Below are positions 26,294 through 36,245 of a DNA stretch of 64,000 nucleotides, piece by piece. A program made the position numbers and the translations under genes. The notes beneath the pieces are model-generated. The model made no database searches, was not told the DNA's origin, and saw only the letters and a list, made by a program, of their open reading frames with translations. This DNA is from Nitrospirota bacterium (GTDB lineage: Bacteria > Nitrospirota > Thermodesulfovibrionia > UBA6902). The number at the start of each line of letters is the position of its first letter. The stretch's first letter is position 1. The stretch lies in the NCBI GenBank assembly GCA_016213935.1, contig JACQZG010000001.1, positions 32,280-96,279 on the forward strand, read 5' to 3'.

Positions 26294-28411
26294 ATGGGTT
26301 TCTGGAGCGATGTTCATAAAGACTTCAACGCGGTCTTTGAGATGGACCCCGCGGCAAGGAACAGGCTTGAGATAATACTCGCTTATCCCGGTTTTCACGC
26401 GGTCTTTCTCCACAGGATTAACCACATGCTCTGGAACGCGGGCATACCGATAATCCCGCGCCTGTTTTCCCAGCTCGGAAGGTTTCTTACGGGCATAGAC
26501 ATTCACCCGGGCGCGAAGATTGCGGGAGGCTGTTTCATTGACCACGGCATGGGGATCGTCATAGGCGAGACTTCCGAAGTGGGAGAGAATGCGCTTCTCT
26601 ATCAGGGCGTCACTCTCGGAGGCACGGGAAAGGAGAAGGGGAAACGCCACCCCACCCTCGGCAATAATGTGGTTGTAGGCGCTGGCACAAAGATTTTAGG
26701 CGCCATAACAATAGGCGACAATGTAAAGATCGGCGCGAACTCTGTTGTGCTCCACCCTGTGCCTGACAACTCGATAGTCGTGGGCGTGCCGGGCAGGGTG
26801 ATAAAGAAGAAGGTCGTCAAGATCCTTAATGAAGGGCCTGTTGAGATGCTTGACCATGTCCATCTCCCCGACCCTGTTGAAGAGCGGTTTCAGGAGATGA
26901 AGGATTATATCGCATTGCTTGAAAAGAGGATAAATAAACTGGAAGGAAAAGGCGAAATGCTCAAGGTCTATAACACGATGAGCGGGGAGAAGGAGGATTT
27001 CATCCCCTATGACCCGGACAATGTAAGGATGTACGTCTGCGGGATAACCGCTTATGACGTCTGCCATCTCGGCCACGCGAGAAGCGCGGTCATATTCGAC
27101 ATGATAAAGAGGTACCTTAGATACAGGGGATTTAAGGTAACGCATGTCAGAAACATTACCGACATTGACGACAAGATTATAAAGAGGGCAAATGAAGAGG
27201 GCGTCTCGACCGAAGCCCTTGCCGGCAAATATACCGGCGAGTATTACATAGACATGGAGCTTCTTGGCGTGAGCAGGGCAGAGATAGAGCCCAAGGCGAC
27301 CGAGCATATCGCCGAGATGATAGAGACAGTGAACACCTTGATAAAGAAGGGATACGCCTATTCCGCAGGCGGGGATGTTTATTTCGAGGTCTCTAAATTC
27401 CCCGGATACGGCAAGCTCTCAAAAAAGAATATCGATGAATTGATGGCTGGCGCGAGGGTGGAGGTGAATGAGAAGAAGAGAAGCCCGCTTGATTTCGTGT
27501 TGTGGAAATCATCCAAAGCGGGAGAGCCTTCATGGGAGAGCCCGTGGGGGCCGGGAAGGCCGGGCTGGCACATCGAGTGTACGGCCATGTCATCGAAATA
27601 CCTCGGCGAGAGTTTTGACATACACGGGGGCGGCGCAGACCTCATCTTCCCTCACCACGAGAATGAGATAGCGCAGAGCGAGGCGTATTCGGGCAAAGAG
27701 TTCGTGAAGTACTGGATGCACAACGGCTTCATCACGGTTGACAAGGAGAAGATGTCAAAGTCGCTCGGCAACTTCTTCACAATAAAAGATATCCTCGCAA
27801 AGTACGACCCCGAGGTTGTTCGGACATTCCTCCTCTCCGCACATTACAGGAGCCCGATCGAGTTTTCCGACGCACAGCTGAACGAAGCAGAGTCTTATAT
27901 CGACAGGTATTACACGACCGTTACAAGGATGAATGATTTCATAGGGAGCGCGGGCGAAAAGGAGAAGCTCTCAGGCGCGGAAGAACTTAAAGCCCTTCTC
28001 TCTTCTTTTAACGAAAAGTTCCGGTCATCCATGGATGACGACTTCAACACCGCGTCAGCGCTCGGACATATCTTTGAGCTGATAAGGGAGATAAACAGGT
28101 TCCTCGATTCAAAGCCTTCGGGCACAGCGGCAAAGGAGCTGATGCTGTCTGCGAAAGGGCTTCTTGCCGAATCAGGCGGCGTGCTCAATATCTTTACGAG
28201 AAGTTCCGAGGAGTGGTACAGGTCTCTCATGAGGGTCAAAAAGATCAAGCTCAGCGAGGAACAGCTTCTTGCCATTATATCAGAGAGGCAGGAGGCGAGG
28301 GCAGGCAGGGACTGGGCCGCGGCTGACGAGATAAGAAACGAGCTTCTCGAACACGGCATCATACTTGAGGACAGAGAAGGCGGCACGAGGTGGAAGATCA
28401 AGGCCGGGTAG
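26294..28411 (+). CDS. cysES: serine O-acetyltransferase - cysteinyl-tRNA synthetase fusion (CysE-CysS)
   Basis: 705 residues joining two enzymes. Residues 1-180 are serine acetyltransferase: left-handed beta-helix hexapeptides with GIDIHPGAKIAGGCFIDHGM, IVIGETSEVG and VVGVPGRVIKKK, making O-acetylserine for cysteine synthesis. A coiled linker (195-220) leads to a full CysRS (222-705): zinc Cys249 (MYVCGITAYD), HLGH (258-261), the WHIECTAMS and HHENEIAQSE zinc/active-site segments, and KMSKSLGN. An internal ATG at 26957 with GGAAGG upstream could also give separate CysS. In many bacteria cysE and cysS are adjacent; here they are one frame. The fusion is seen directly; whether it is processed is not known. 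Confidence 0.92.
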   Translation: MGFWSDVHKDFNAVFEMDPAARNRLEIILAYPGFHAVFLHRINHMLWNAGIPIIPRLFSQLGRFLTGIDIHPGAKIAGGCFIDHGMGIVIGETSEVGENALLYQGVTLGGTGKEKGKRHPTLGNNVVVGAGTKILGAITIGDNVKIGANSVVLHPVPDNSIVVGVPGRVIKKKVVKILNEGPVEMLDHVHLPDPVEERFQEMKDYIALLEKRINKLEGKGEMLKVYNTMSGEKEDFIPYDPDNVRMYVCGITAYDVCHLGHARSAVIFDMIKRYLRYRGFKVTHVRNITDIDDKIIKRANEEGVSTEALAGKYTGEYYIDMELLGVSRAEIEPKATEHIAEMIETVNTLIKKGYAYSAGGDVYFEVSKFPGYGKLSKKNIDELMAGARVEVNEKKRSPLDFVLWKSSKAGEPSWESPWGPGRPGWHIECTAMSSKYLGESFDIHGGGADLIFPHHENEIAQSEAYSGKEFVKYWMHNGFITVDKEKMSKSLGNFFTIKDILAKYDPEVVRTFLLSAHYRSPIEFSDAQLNEAESYIDRYYTTVTRMNDFIGSAGEKEKLSGAEELKALLSSFNEKFRSSMDDDFNTASALGHIFELIREINRFLDSKPSGTAAKELMLSAKGLLAESGGVLNIFTRSSEEWYRSLMRVKKIKLSEEQLLAIISERQEARAGRDWAAADEIRNELLEHGIILEDREGGTRWKIKAG

Positions 28412-28439
28412 CCGCGGCTTGCGCTTCATTTTAATATAA

Positions 28440-28892
28440 TTATTTCTTCGATCTCCCGCCCATGAGGCTGTCCAAAGACCACTTGCCACCGCCCCCTATC
28501 ATCAGGCCGAGCGCGACAGCAATCGCGAGAAGATGGTATTCAAAACCCTCCCCTTTCTGATTGCCTGCCCAGTTCATGAAGAAGCCGTATTCAAGATGCA
28601 CGATGTATATGGCTCCGGTCATGACGCAGAAGATGCCGAAAGCCGCAAGCCTTGTGAAGAAACCGAGCAGGAGCAGAAGCGAGCCTAAAGATTCAGCCGC
28701 TATCACGAGAATCGCGAGATTGCGGTGTATCCCGAGTTTTCCCGTGAAGAGGGCTATTGTCCCGTAATAGCCCGGGCCGCCGAAGATCCCGATTAGCTTC
28801 TGAGCGCCGTGCGGGAGCATGACAGCTCCGAGGATGACCCTCATGAAGAAGAGCGATATGTCGTTTTCAGTGCTGAAGAATCTTCTGAACAT
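28440..28892 (-). CDS. DoxX-family membrane protein
   Basis: 150-residue DoxX/DoxD-like inner-membrane protein with four helices. Typical features are LRVILGAVMLPHGAQKL-like N-terminal segment (here MRVILGAVMLPHGAQKLIGI), the AESLGSLLLLLGFFTRLAAF helix and AYIVHLEYGFFMNW-type loop before EYHLLAIAVALGLMIGGGG. Family members are tied to quinone or thiol redox chemistry, but the substrate here is unknown. It is convergent with cysES and divergent from the TPR membrane protein (28957). Confidence 0.9.
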   Translation of the reverse strand: MFRRFFSTENDISLFFMRVILGAVMLPHGAQKLIGIFGGPGYYGTIALFTGKLGIHRNLAILVIAAESLGSLLLLLGFFTRLAAFGIFCVMTGAIYIVHLEYGFFMNWAGNQKGEGFEYHLLAIAVALGLMIGGGGKWSLDSLMGGRSKK

Positions 28893-28956
28893 TTTCCGCC
28901 TCCGTATTAATATTCACAAATAGTGAAACTTGTAATGTATCCATTATAATTCATTT

Positions 28957-30717
28957 ATGCATAAAGAGGGCCATGATCGTAAGATCAAACTGACTGCCTT
29001 TATTGTCGCTGTCTTTACATTCGTCATTTTTCTGCCAGCTCTTAAGAACGGATTTGTTCATTGGGACGATCATATCTATATTTATGATAACCCTTACATA
29101 GAATGGCTCGGCACCGCCTCGCTGGACTGGGTCTTCTCACTGGAGGAAGCCATATGGATTCCCCTGACGAGGTTCTCGCATATCCTTGTATACGCGGTAT
29201 CCGGGCTGAACCCGCTTGGGCATCATCTCGCTAACAATATTCTTCACGCGTTAAATGCCTTCCTGGTAACGCTCCTTGCCTTCAGGCTCATAGAGGCCGC
29301 AAGGCCTTCATCGCCTTATATATCTGGGAATATTCTCATATGCGCCGGCCTTACGGGGATAATATTCGGGATTCACCCTCTCCGCGTGGAGTCGGTCGCA
29401 TGGGCCACTGAGAGGAAAGATGTGCTATTCCTTTTCTTCGCCCTGCTCAGCCTGCTCCAATATCTGAGGTATGCGGCTGCTTATGGAAGCCGTGATGCAA
29501 GGAGCAAATATCTTCGCTCCGTTCTCTTCTTCGCCATGGCATTGATGAGCAAGCCGATGGCCGTTACATTGCCGGTCGTGCTGCTGATTCTTGACCTTTA
29601 TCCGCTAAAAAGGCTGATAGCGGGAAACCCGTTAAGACTTCAGTATAAGATCTTCGCGGAAAAGATCCCCTTCTTGTTTTTGAGTCTTTCTGCCTCTGTT
29701 ATAACTATAATCGGTTACAAGCCTTACGGCATGGAGGTTGTATGGGCGGAGAGAGGCCTTTTTGAGAGGGTTCTTTTAGGGGTGAGGGCCCTGTTTTTTT
29801 ATCTTATGAAGATGTTATACCCTGTAAATCTCGTCCCTGTCTATCCGTATCCTTCGGAAATATCCCTGTTTTCATTTGAGCATGCAATGGGTTCAGCTCT
29901 TTTTGTTGCCGTTACGGGATTCTGTCTCCACAAATGGAAAGATGAAAAGGTCTGGCTGACGGCGTGGGCATTCTACATAATAAGCCTCCTCCCTGTTTTG
30001 GGTGTCCTGAGATATGGATTATTTGCGGCTGCGGCTGACCGCTACACATACCTGCCGGGTCTTGCCCCGGCTCTGCTTTTGAGCATAGGCATTATATCGG
30101 TTTACGGGCGCATCGCGGAGAGGAAAGGGCTTAGATTGGCTCAGGCCGCACTCGCAGGTTTTTTAATCCTTGCCGTTCCTCTCTTATCGTTTCTCACCGT
30201 CAGGCAGATAAAAATATGGGAGAACAGCTTTACGTTGTGGACGGCTCAATTGAAGGTGTTTCCCGAAAGCCACCTTGCGCTCATGAATATAGCTGATGCT
30301 TACAACGCTGAAGGAGAACATGAAAAGGCTGTTGAGGCCTTGAACAAGGCGCAAAAACTTTATCAGGACGACCCTGTCATCTATTCCATCCGCGGCGGGA
30401 CATACGGGAAATTAGGGATGCATGAGAAAGCAGTGCGCGACCTCAAGGAGGCAATCAGGCTGAAGCCTGATAAAGCCGAATATTACAATGAGCTTGGAGT
30501 TGCTTACGGTAATCTGGGTGATTTTGGACAGGCTGTTGAGAGTTTGAATACCGCGATAAAGATTGACCCTCATCTCTCAGGAGCCTTCTTCCACAGGGGC
30601 GTGGCATATTACAAACTTGGCAATCAATATGAGGCAGTCATGAATTTCAAAGAAGCAGCAAGGCTCGGCAACGAGAACGCAAAAAAATACCTCTCGTCAG
30701 TAGGGGCGGGTTTTTGA
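28957..30717 (+). CDS. TMTC-like multi-spanning membrane protein with C-terminal TPRs
   Basis: 586 residues. The N-terminal 430 residues contain about ten membrane segments and begin with the signature FLPALKNGFVHWDDHIYIYD (about 25-44). The acidic DD in the first periplasmic loop is characteristic of GT-C-type O-mannosyltransferases such as eukaryotic TMTCs. The remainder (about 440-580) holds four TPR units (HLALMNIADAYNAEGEHEKA, YYNELGVAYGNLGDFGQAVE). Bacterial members are common and poorly characterised; protein O-glycosylation is possible but unproven. It ends 3 bases before the typA stop, convergent. Confidence 0.85.
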   Translation: MHKEGHDRKIKLTAFIVAVFTFVIFLPALKNGFVHWDDHIYIYDNPYIEWLGTASLDWVFSLEEAIWIPLTRFSHILVYAVSGLNPLGHHLANNILHALNAFLVTLLAFRLIEAARPSSPYISGNILICAGLTGIIFGIHPLRVESVAWATERKDVLFLFFALLSLLQYLRYAAAYGSRDARSKYLRSVLFFAMALMSKPMAVTLPVVLLILDLYPLKRLIAGNPLRLQYKIFAEKIPFLFLSLSASVITIIGYKPYGMEVVWAERGLFERVLLGVRALFFYLMKMLYPVNLVPVYPYPSEISLFSFEHAMGSALFVAVTGFCLHKWKDEKVWLTAWAFYIISLLPVLGVLRYGLFAAAADRYTYLPGLAPALLLSIGIISVYGRIAERKGLRLAQAALAGFLILAVPLLSFLTVRQIKIWENSFTLWTAQLKVFPESHLALMNIADAYNAEGEHEKAVEALNKAQKLYQDDPVIYSIRGGTYGKLGMHEKAVRDLKEAIRLKPDKAEYYNELGVAYGNLGDFGQAVESLNTAIKIDPHLSGAFFHRGVAYYKLGNQYEAVMNFKEAARLGNENAKKYLSSVGAGF

Positions 30718-30720
30718 TAT

Positions 30721-32526
30721 CTACTCCTTCCTCTTAGGCCTCTTCCCCGCCTCAAGCACTTTTTTCCTCAGCCTGATAAACTGCGGGGTGACCTCTATGA
30801 GCTCGTCTTCTTTTATGAATTCTATGGACTGCTCAAGCGTAAGCTGCCTGTGCGGGATGAGAAGGAGTGCTTCGTCAGTGCCTGAGGCCCGCATGTTTGT
30901 GAGCTTCTTCTCTTTTGTCACATTGACGTCAAGGTCATTGTCGCGGGAGTTCTCTCCGACCACCATGCCCTCATAGACCTGGGTGTTCTCTCTGATGAAA
31001 AGAACTCCTCTCGGCTGAAGGTGAAAAAGCGCATATGTGGTTGTCCTGCCCGGCCTGTCTGAAACAAGCGCGCCTGTCTGCCTTGAAGTCATCGGCCCGT
31101 GCCAGGGTTCATAACCGTCAAAGAGGTGATTCAAAAGCCCTGTACCCCTCGTGTCGGTAAGGAACTGCGACCTGAAGCCGATGAGCCCGCGCGACGGGAT
31201 TCTGTACTCCAGCCTCACCCTGCCTTTTCCATTGTTCTGCATCTTCTGCATCCTGCCCTTTCTCATTCCTATCTGCTGTGTCACAACGCCGACAAAATCC
31301 TCGGGCACGTCAATGACAAGAAGCTCCATGGGCTCATGCTTTACGCCGTTTATCTCTTTTGTTATGGTCTCAGGCATTGATACCGAAAGCTCATACCCCT
31401 CGCGCCTCATCATCTCTATCAGGATCGCAAGCTGAAGCTCGCCCCTGCCCATGACCTGGAATGAATCTGTATTGTCAAAATTGATCCTTATCGAAACATT
31501 GTAAAGAAGCTCTTTCTCGAGCCTGTCCCTCAGGTTCCTCGAAGTGACATATTTGCCGTCCTTGCCTGCAAAAGGCGATGTATTGATGGAGAACATCATT
31601 GAGATGGTTGGCTCATCCACCTTTATCCTCGGGAGCGGCATCGGTTTATTTATATCTGTAATCGTGTCTCCTATGTTGATGCCTTCAATGCCGGAGAGCG
31701 CGATAATGTCGCCGACATGCGCCGTCTTTGCTTCTATCCTTTCAAGGCCGGAATAAGTAAACATTGATGTTATCTTTGTTTTCACCTGCTCCCCGCTGAT
31801 GTTTATCACAGCCACGGTATCGCCTACATTCACAGCGCCGGCAAATATTCTGCCTACAGCCATCCTGCCCACATAGTCGTTGTAATCGATATTTGTTACG
31901 AGCAGCTGAAGCGGCGCATCCTTCTCTCCCTCAGGAGGCGGAACTGTATTTATGATAAGGTCAAAAAGCGGCTTCAGGCTCTCAGGCTTTTCTTTAAGGT
32001 CGAGCGTTGCGGTCCCTGCCTTTGCGTTTGTATAGACTATAGGAAAATCAAGCTGCGCTTCAGTCGCGTTCAAGTCAATAAAGAGGTCATAGACTTCATT
32101 GAGCACTTCCTGTATCCTCGCGTCAGGCCTGTCTATCTTGTTAACAACAAGGATAGGGGGCAGATTCAGTTCAAGCGCCTTGTTCAATACAAACCGCGTC
32201 TGGGGCAGAGGGCCTTCTGAAGCATCAACGAGAAGCAGAACGCCGTCTGCCATCTTCATCGTCCTCTCCACCTCACCCCCGAAGTCGGCGTGGCCCGGGG
32301 TGTCTATGATATTTATCTTTATCCCGTTGTAATCAACAGCGGTGTTCTTCGCCATTATTGTTATGCCCTTCTCGCGCTCAAGGTCGTTGCTGTCCATTAC
32401 CCTTTCACGCACCTTTTCATTGGCGCGGAATATGCCTGCCTGCTGGAGCATGCCGTCAAGAAGCGTGGTCTTGCCGTGGTCAACGTGCGCGATGATGGCT
32501 ATGTTTCTAATGTCTTTCCGTTTCAT
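30721..32526 (-). CDS. typA: translational GTPase TypA/BipA
   Basis: 601-residue ribosome-binding GTPase involved in 50S maturation and stress adaptation. GTPase motifs are G1 [14 protein letters not shown]3 [14 protein letters not shown]4 [16 protein letters not shown]-like domains III and V and the BipA-specific C-terminal domain ([34 protein letters not shown]) follow. Length is normal. Divergent from the radical SAM gene, with a gap of 78 bases. Confidence 0.97.
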   Translation of the reverse strand: MKRKDIRNIAIIAHVDHGKTTLLDGMLQQAGIFRANEKVRERVMDSNDLEREKGITIMAKNTAVDYNGIKINIIDTPGHADFGGEVERTMKMADGVLLLVDASEGPLPQTRFVLNKALELNLPPILVVNKIDRPDARIQEVLNEVYDLFIDLNATEAQLDFPIVYTNAKAGTATLDLKEKPESLKPLFDLIINTVPPPEGEKDAPLQLLVTNIDYNDYVGRMAVGRIFAGAVNVGDTVAVINISGEQVKTKITSMFTYSGLERIEAKTAHVGDIIALSGIEGINIGDTITDINKPMPLPRIKVDEPTISMMFSINTSPFAGKDGKYVTSRNLRDRLEKELLYNVSIRINFDNTDSFQVMGRGELQLAILIEMMRREGYELSVSMPETITKEINGVKHEPMELLVIDVPEDFVGVVTQQIGMRKGRMQKMQNNGKGRVRLEYRIPSRGLIGFRSQFLTDTRGTGLLNHLFDGYEPWHGPMTSRQTGALVSDRPGRTTTYALFHLQPRGVLFIRENTQVYEGMVVGENSRDNDLDVNVTKEKKLTNMRASGTDEALLLIPHRQLTLEQSIEFIKEDELIEVTPQFIRLRKKVLEAGKRPKRKE

Positions 32527-32604
32527 AATCTTCTTCTTTTAGCCTTATTAAGGGGTTTAATTATATACTATTCAAAGCTGCGAATACCATGCGAAGGAGC
32601 ATAG

Positions 32605-33909
32605 ATGAAGAAACTGCTTTTGATTCTGCCGAGAAATGACCGCGGCTACTGGGGCAAGGTCTCGGAAAAAGGGAAGACCGGATTTGTGCGTCTCAGCCTT
32701 CCGGTTGTCTCTGCCCTTACTCCTCCCGGCTGGGATGTTGAGATACTTGACGCGAGGGCAACGCCTGTTGATTTTGATAAAAAGGCTGACCTTGTCGGCA
32801 TAACCGCCTTTACTGCCGAAGTTACGCATGCCTATACCGTGGCGGACGGCTTCAGAAAGAAGGGCGTTAAGGTCGTGATGGGCGGGATACATGTCTCAGC
32901 CATGCCTGATGAGGCTCTTGAACACGCCGACAGTGTGGTCATAGGCGAGGCGGAGGGTGTATGGGCGGGGCTCCTCCGGGATTTTGAAAACAGCGCAATG
33001 AAGCCGGTGTACAAAGCAGGCAACCTCGTCAATATGGATGGGATGCCCGTGCCGCGCAGGGACCTTCTCGACAGAAAAATGTATGTGTCATGCTTTAACA
33101 CGCTTCAGGCAACGCGCGGATGCCCTTTTAACTGCAGTTACTGCGCGGTGACAGCTTTCTTCGGCAACAAATACAGGACAAGGCCCATTGCCGAAGTCAT
33201 TGACGAGATAAGGCGCTTTGACACAAAAGACTTCTTCTTTGTTGACGACAATATAACTGGCCACGCGAAGTATGCCAAAGAGCTATTCAGAGAGCTTGCG
33301 CCTCTTAAGCGGGTGTGGGGAGGGCAGACAACTTTGAATATCGCAAAGGACGACGAGCTCCTCTCTCTGTACGCAAAGAGCGGCGGCAAGTATGCATTCA
33401 TAGGGTTTGAGTCTCTTTCAGAGGAGAACCTCAAAAAGATGAACAAGGTCTGGAACTCGCCTCACGGCTACAAAGAGGCGATAAGAAAGATACACGGCGC
33501 GGGCATAAATATCCTCGGGAGCTTTATATTCGGGCTTGACGACGACGACCCTTCGGTATTTAAAAAGACTGTTGACTTCATAACGGAGAACGGCATTGAC
33601 GCGGCGCAGTTTCATATACTCACGCCTTTCCCGGGCACAAGGCTTTATGAGGCCATGGAGAAGGAGGAGAGGATAACAGAGAGGGACTGGGCAAAATATC
33701 ATACGGGAGAGGTCGTCTTCATGCCGAAGAAGATGACTGCCGATGAACTGCAGCGCGGGTACTGGTGGGCGTTCCGCGAGACATATACTCTGCCGAACAC
33801 TATTAAGAGATGCCTGCGAAGCCCGCGGAACATTGTCTTCAGGATAGGGATGAATGCAAGCTACAGGAGAAAAGCTCTGAGGATGCCTGACATCAAGTCT
33901 ATCCCCTGA
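32605..33909 (+). CDS. B12-binding-domain radical SAM protein
   Basis: 434 residues. The N-terminal part (about 1-130) has the cobalamin-binding-like Rossmann fold (VVMGGIHVSAMPDEALEHAD, VVIGEAEGVWAGLL). The radical SAM core carries the cluster motif RGCPFNCSYCAV with Cys173, Cys177 and Cys180, followed by FFFVDDNITG and FIGFESLSEENLKKMNK. A C-terminal DUF4070-like tail ends the protein. This class includes enzymes that modify hopanoids, lipids and bacteriochlorophyll; the substrate here is not predictable. The start has a good GGAG sequence upstream. It is not clearly in an operon with neighbours. Confidence 0.88.
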   Translation: MKKLLLILPRNDRGYWGKVSEKGKTGFVRLSLPVVSALTPPGWDVEILDARATPVDFDKKADLVGITAFTAEVTHAYTVADGFRKKGVKVVMGGIHVSAMPDEALEHADSVVIGEAEGVWAGLLRDFENSAMKPVYKAGNLVNMDGMPVPRRDLLDRKMYVSCFNTLQATRGCPFNCSYCAVTAFFGNKYRTRPIAEVIDEIRRFDTKDFFFVDDNITGHAKYAKELFRELAPLKRVWGGQTTLNIAKDDELLSLYAKSGGKYAFIGFESLSEENLKKMNKVWNSPHGYKEAIRKIHGAGINILGSFIFGLDDDDPSVFKKTVDFITENGIDAAQFHILTPFPGTRLYEAMEKEERITERDWAKYHTGEVVFMPKKMTADELQRGYWWAFRETYTLPNTIKRCLRSPRNIVFRIGMNASYRRKALRMPDIKSIP

Positions 33910-34004
33910 ACTCTCTTTGATGTAACAGCTCTTTCCTTTGTATAAAGAGATTATTCTGCTATACTATTACAAAGCGTCACTCACCTTATACAAAAGGAGG
34001 AAGC

Positions 34005-34130
34005 ATGGCGACAAAGAAGAAGGCCGCACCGAAGAAAGTAAGATGCACCGCAAAGACAAAAGCCGGAAAGGCTTGCAAGAACACCGCAAGCGGAAAGTCA
34101 ACAAAGTGCGCCTCGCACAAAAAGAAGTAG
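34005..34130 (+). CDS. small basic zinc-binding-type protein (DUF5763-like)
   Basis: 41 residues, too short for most gene finders: MATKKKAAPKKVRCTAKTKA, then GKACKNTASGKSTKCASHKK and K. The Cys14, Cys24, Cys36 and His39 pattern (CxxxTKxGxxCKNxA...CxxH) resembles the DUF5763 zinc-ribbon-like repeat. The N-terminus is lysine/alanine-rich like histone-tail-type nucleoid proteins. A strong Shine-Dalgarno (AAAGGAGG) precedes the ATG and a strong hairpin terminator follows, both supporting real expression. Function unknown; nucleic-acid binding is likely from charge. Confidence 0.78.
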   Translation: MATKKKAAPKKVRCTAKTKAGKACKNTASGKSTKCASHKKK

Positions 34131-34149
34131 GAATCCGATCTGTTGATTT

Positions 34150-34185
34150 CAAAGACCCTCTGAGACGTTTCTCAGAGGGTCTTTG
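34150..34185. terminator. bidirectional intrinsic terminator
   Basis: CAAAGACCCTCTGAGA, CGTT loop, TCTCAGAGGGTCTTTG: a perfect 16-bp stem followed by TTTAT. It lies between the small basic protein gene and the convergent phosphoesterase gene. Confidence 0.92.
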
Positions 34186-34202
34186 TTTATTCTGCTGAAA
34201 GA

Positions 34203-34691
34203 TTATTTAAGCTCTATTATCTCGGCCTCTTTCGACACTGTGTCAAAAAGCATCACGGTCGCGCGTTTCCGGAAGCCGTGGCATGTGCCGGGATTGAGGA
34301 CAATCGTATTGCCGCTCTTTTTGTTCACGCATTCGTGTGTGTGGCCGAACATGACGACGTCGTATGTGCCGGACGCGATGAGTGAATCCCTAAGCTGGGG
34401 TTCAGTTCCGTGATAGCAGGCGATCTTCATGCCGTCAGCCTCAAACTCGTAGAAGTCGCCCATTATCTCTCCGCCTATCTCGCTAAAAGAGTTCATTAGC
34501 CTGAACTTGTCGCCGTCATTGTTTCCGAAGATGCCTATAAGCTTTATGTCTTTGAAGAGTTTTACAGAGGCGGGATTTACGTAATCTCCGAGATGGATGA
34601 CTTGGCCAGCCTTCTTCTTTTTGAAGGCCTTGACCGCCTTCATTATATTTTCAGAGTGGTCGTGAGAATCTGATATTATCCCTATCTTCAT
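34203..34691 (-). CDS. YfcE/MJ0936-family metallophosphoesterase
   Basis: 162 residues, a minimal calcineurin-like phosphoesterase. All metal-binding motifs are visible: ISDSHDH (7-13), HLGDYVNPAS, GNNDGDKF, ACYHGTEP and FGHTHECVNK. Family members hydrolyse phosphodiesters with Mn or Ni; the physiological substrate is unknown. The stop is 17 bases from the shared terminator; the DUF1015 gene starts 1.3 kb upstream on the same strand and ends 8 bases before this one, suggesting an operon. Confidence 0.93.
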   Translation of the reverse strand: MKIGIISDSHDHSENIMKAVKAFKKKKAGQVIHLGDYVNPASVKLFKDIKLIGIFGNNDGDKFRLMNSFSEIGGEIMGDFYEFEADGMKIACYHGTEPQLRDSLIASGTYDVVMFGHTHECVNKKSGNTIVLNPGTCHGFRKRATVMLFDTVSKEAEIIELK

Positions 34692-34699
34692 CTGAAAAC

Positions 34700-35971
34700 C
34701 TAAAATTTATAAATAACCATGCCGGTCAGGAGCTTCGGGTAAAAATAAGTCGACTTTGGAGGCATCCTCTGCCCCTCGAGCGCGACTGCCTTAAGGTCTT
34801 CAACCCTCGTGGGGCTCAGAAAGAATGCCGCGCGCGCGGGGCTGTTCTTCACCCGCTCAACTGCTATCGCCGGAGACATCTCATATTCGTAATGCTTCAC
34901 CCTGAGCATCTCCCGAAATATAAGTTTATGAAGCACCGTCACGTCAAGCTTCTTGAGAATATCGTGGGAGTCAAGGTCATCATGCGGGCACCTGAAACTC
35001 AGATCGTAATACTTATTTTCAGCCTTGTCGAACATGCCTATTGAGTATTTCTTATTCTTCATCGCATGAAACATCTTCTCTCTTGCCGCCTTTTCTTCCG
35101 AGTCATTGTTATATGAAAAGGCTTCTATATCAAAACAGTGGCTCAATACCCCGGTTATGTCTATTCCGCTGTCTATCTCGACCATCCTGTGCGTCGGCAG
35201 AAGCGTCAGCCCCGGCTCATCCATATTCGCAAGGAACATCAGAACATAATTAAATGCCTCGTCCCCTGTCTTTGATTCGCCTTTCTGCTCCATCTCGTGC
35301 TTAAACGCGAGGGCTGTTTCGTAACGGTGATGGCCGTCTGCAATGAATATGTCCTTATCTGAAAATTCTTTTCTTATGGCATCTATCGACCCTTGATCGC
35401 TTATCTTCCAGAGCCTGTTAATAAAACCGTCGCTGTCGATAGCTTCGAGAAATGCTTTATTTTTGACAACCTCATCCAAAATGGGGGATGCCTTTTTTTC
35501 AGAGCTGCTGTAGATGGAGAAGATGGGGCTTATGTCCGCTCTGCAGAAGCGCAGGATGTTGAGCCTGTCTGACTTTGGTTTTGAGTGGGTCTCTTCGTGC
35601 GGGTGTATCCTGCCTGAACCGAGTTCTTCTATCTTCACCGCGCCGAGAATGCCCCTCAGCCTCCTCTCTTCACCATCAACTCGGTAGGCCGCTTCGTAAC
35701 AGTAAAAAGACGGGACAGAGTCCTGACGCAGGATATCTTTATTAAGCCATTCGTTTAATAACGCAGCAGCCCTTGTGTAGCGGTTCTCATGCTCATCGTC
35801 TCCATCATTGTCCTTGCCGAAATCAATGCGGATGATATTGTACGGGCTCTTTTGGTATAGTGCGTCTTTGGCCTCGGGCGACACGATGTCATAGGGCGGC
35901 GCTGTGACAGAAGATGCATCAGCCTTTTCAGGATTATATAAAACGCCTTTAAATGGGATTACTTCAGCCAT
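34700..35971 (-). CDS. DUF1015 family protein
   Basis: 423 residues from the ATG at 35969-35971, which begins MAEVIPFKGVLYNPEKAD, the normal family start. The frame is open to 36043 but the added 24 residues look like untranslated leader. Family segments visible are VTAPPYDIVSPEAKDALY near the start, HPHEETHSKPKSDRLNILRF and FIADGHHRYETALAF. The protein is cytosolic and widely conserved in anaerobes; members have been suggested to be HTH-like or SpoU-associated, but no biochemical role is firm. Confidence 0.88.
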   Translation of the reverse strand: MAEVIPFKGVLYNPEKADASSVTAPPYDIVSPEAKDALYQKSPYNIIRIDFGKDNDGDDEHENRYTRAAALLNEWLNKDILRQDSVPSFYCYEAAYRVDGEERRLRGILGAVKIEELGSGRIHPHEETHSKPKSDRLNILRFCRADISPIFSIYSSSEKKASPILDEVVKNKAFLEAIDSDGFINRLWKISDQGSIDAIRKEFSDKDIFIADGHHRYETALAFKHEMEQKGESKTGDEAFNYVLMFLANMDEPGLTLLPTHRMVEIDSGIDITGVLSHCFDIEAFSYNNDSEEKAAREKMFHAMKNKKYSIGMFDKAENKYYDLSFRCPHDDLDSHDILKKLDVTVLHKLIFREMLRVKHYEYEMSPAIAVERVKNSPARAAFFLSPTRVEDLKAVALEGQRMPPKSTYFYPKLLTGMVIYKF

Positions 35972-36078
35972 GGCAATTAAAAGGCTCTTTGGGAGAAACG
36001 AAAGAGTGGAAAATATTTTAACATTGAGATGAGCAAACTTCAAACATGAGTCATTAAATAATTCTCTTGCCTCTGTCT

Positions 36079-36146
36079 GTCATACCCGCAACAGCGGGTA
36101 TCCAGAAAATATTTAAAATCTGGATTCCCGTTTTTACGGGAATGAC
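36079..36146. repeat. REP-like element, two palindromes
   Basis: GTCATACCCGCAACAGCGGG, TATCCAGA, a short spacer, then TCTGGATTCCCGTTTTTACG and GGAATGAC. Two hairpins form with the outer ends complementary. A nearly identical copy is at 37892-37960. Confidence 0.85.
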
Positions 36147-36245
36147 ATTTCTCTCTTGAAAAATTGTCTTTTCAGTAGCATGCTGCATAAGAAAGCGGCA
36201 GGTATATATTGCTTTTCCTTTTGCCTGAAACTACAATAAATCGTT

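Noticed and set aside
26696..27307. 203-residue open frame opposite cysES
   Set aside because: Antisense shadow created by codon use in the CysE-CysS gene.
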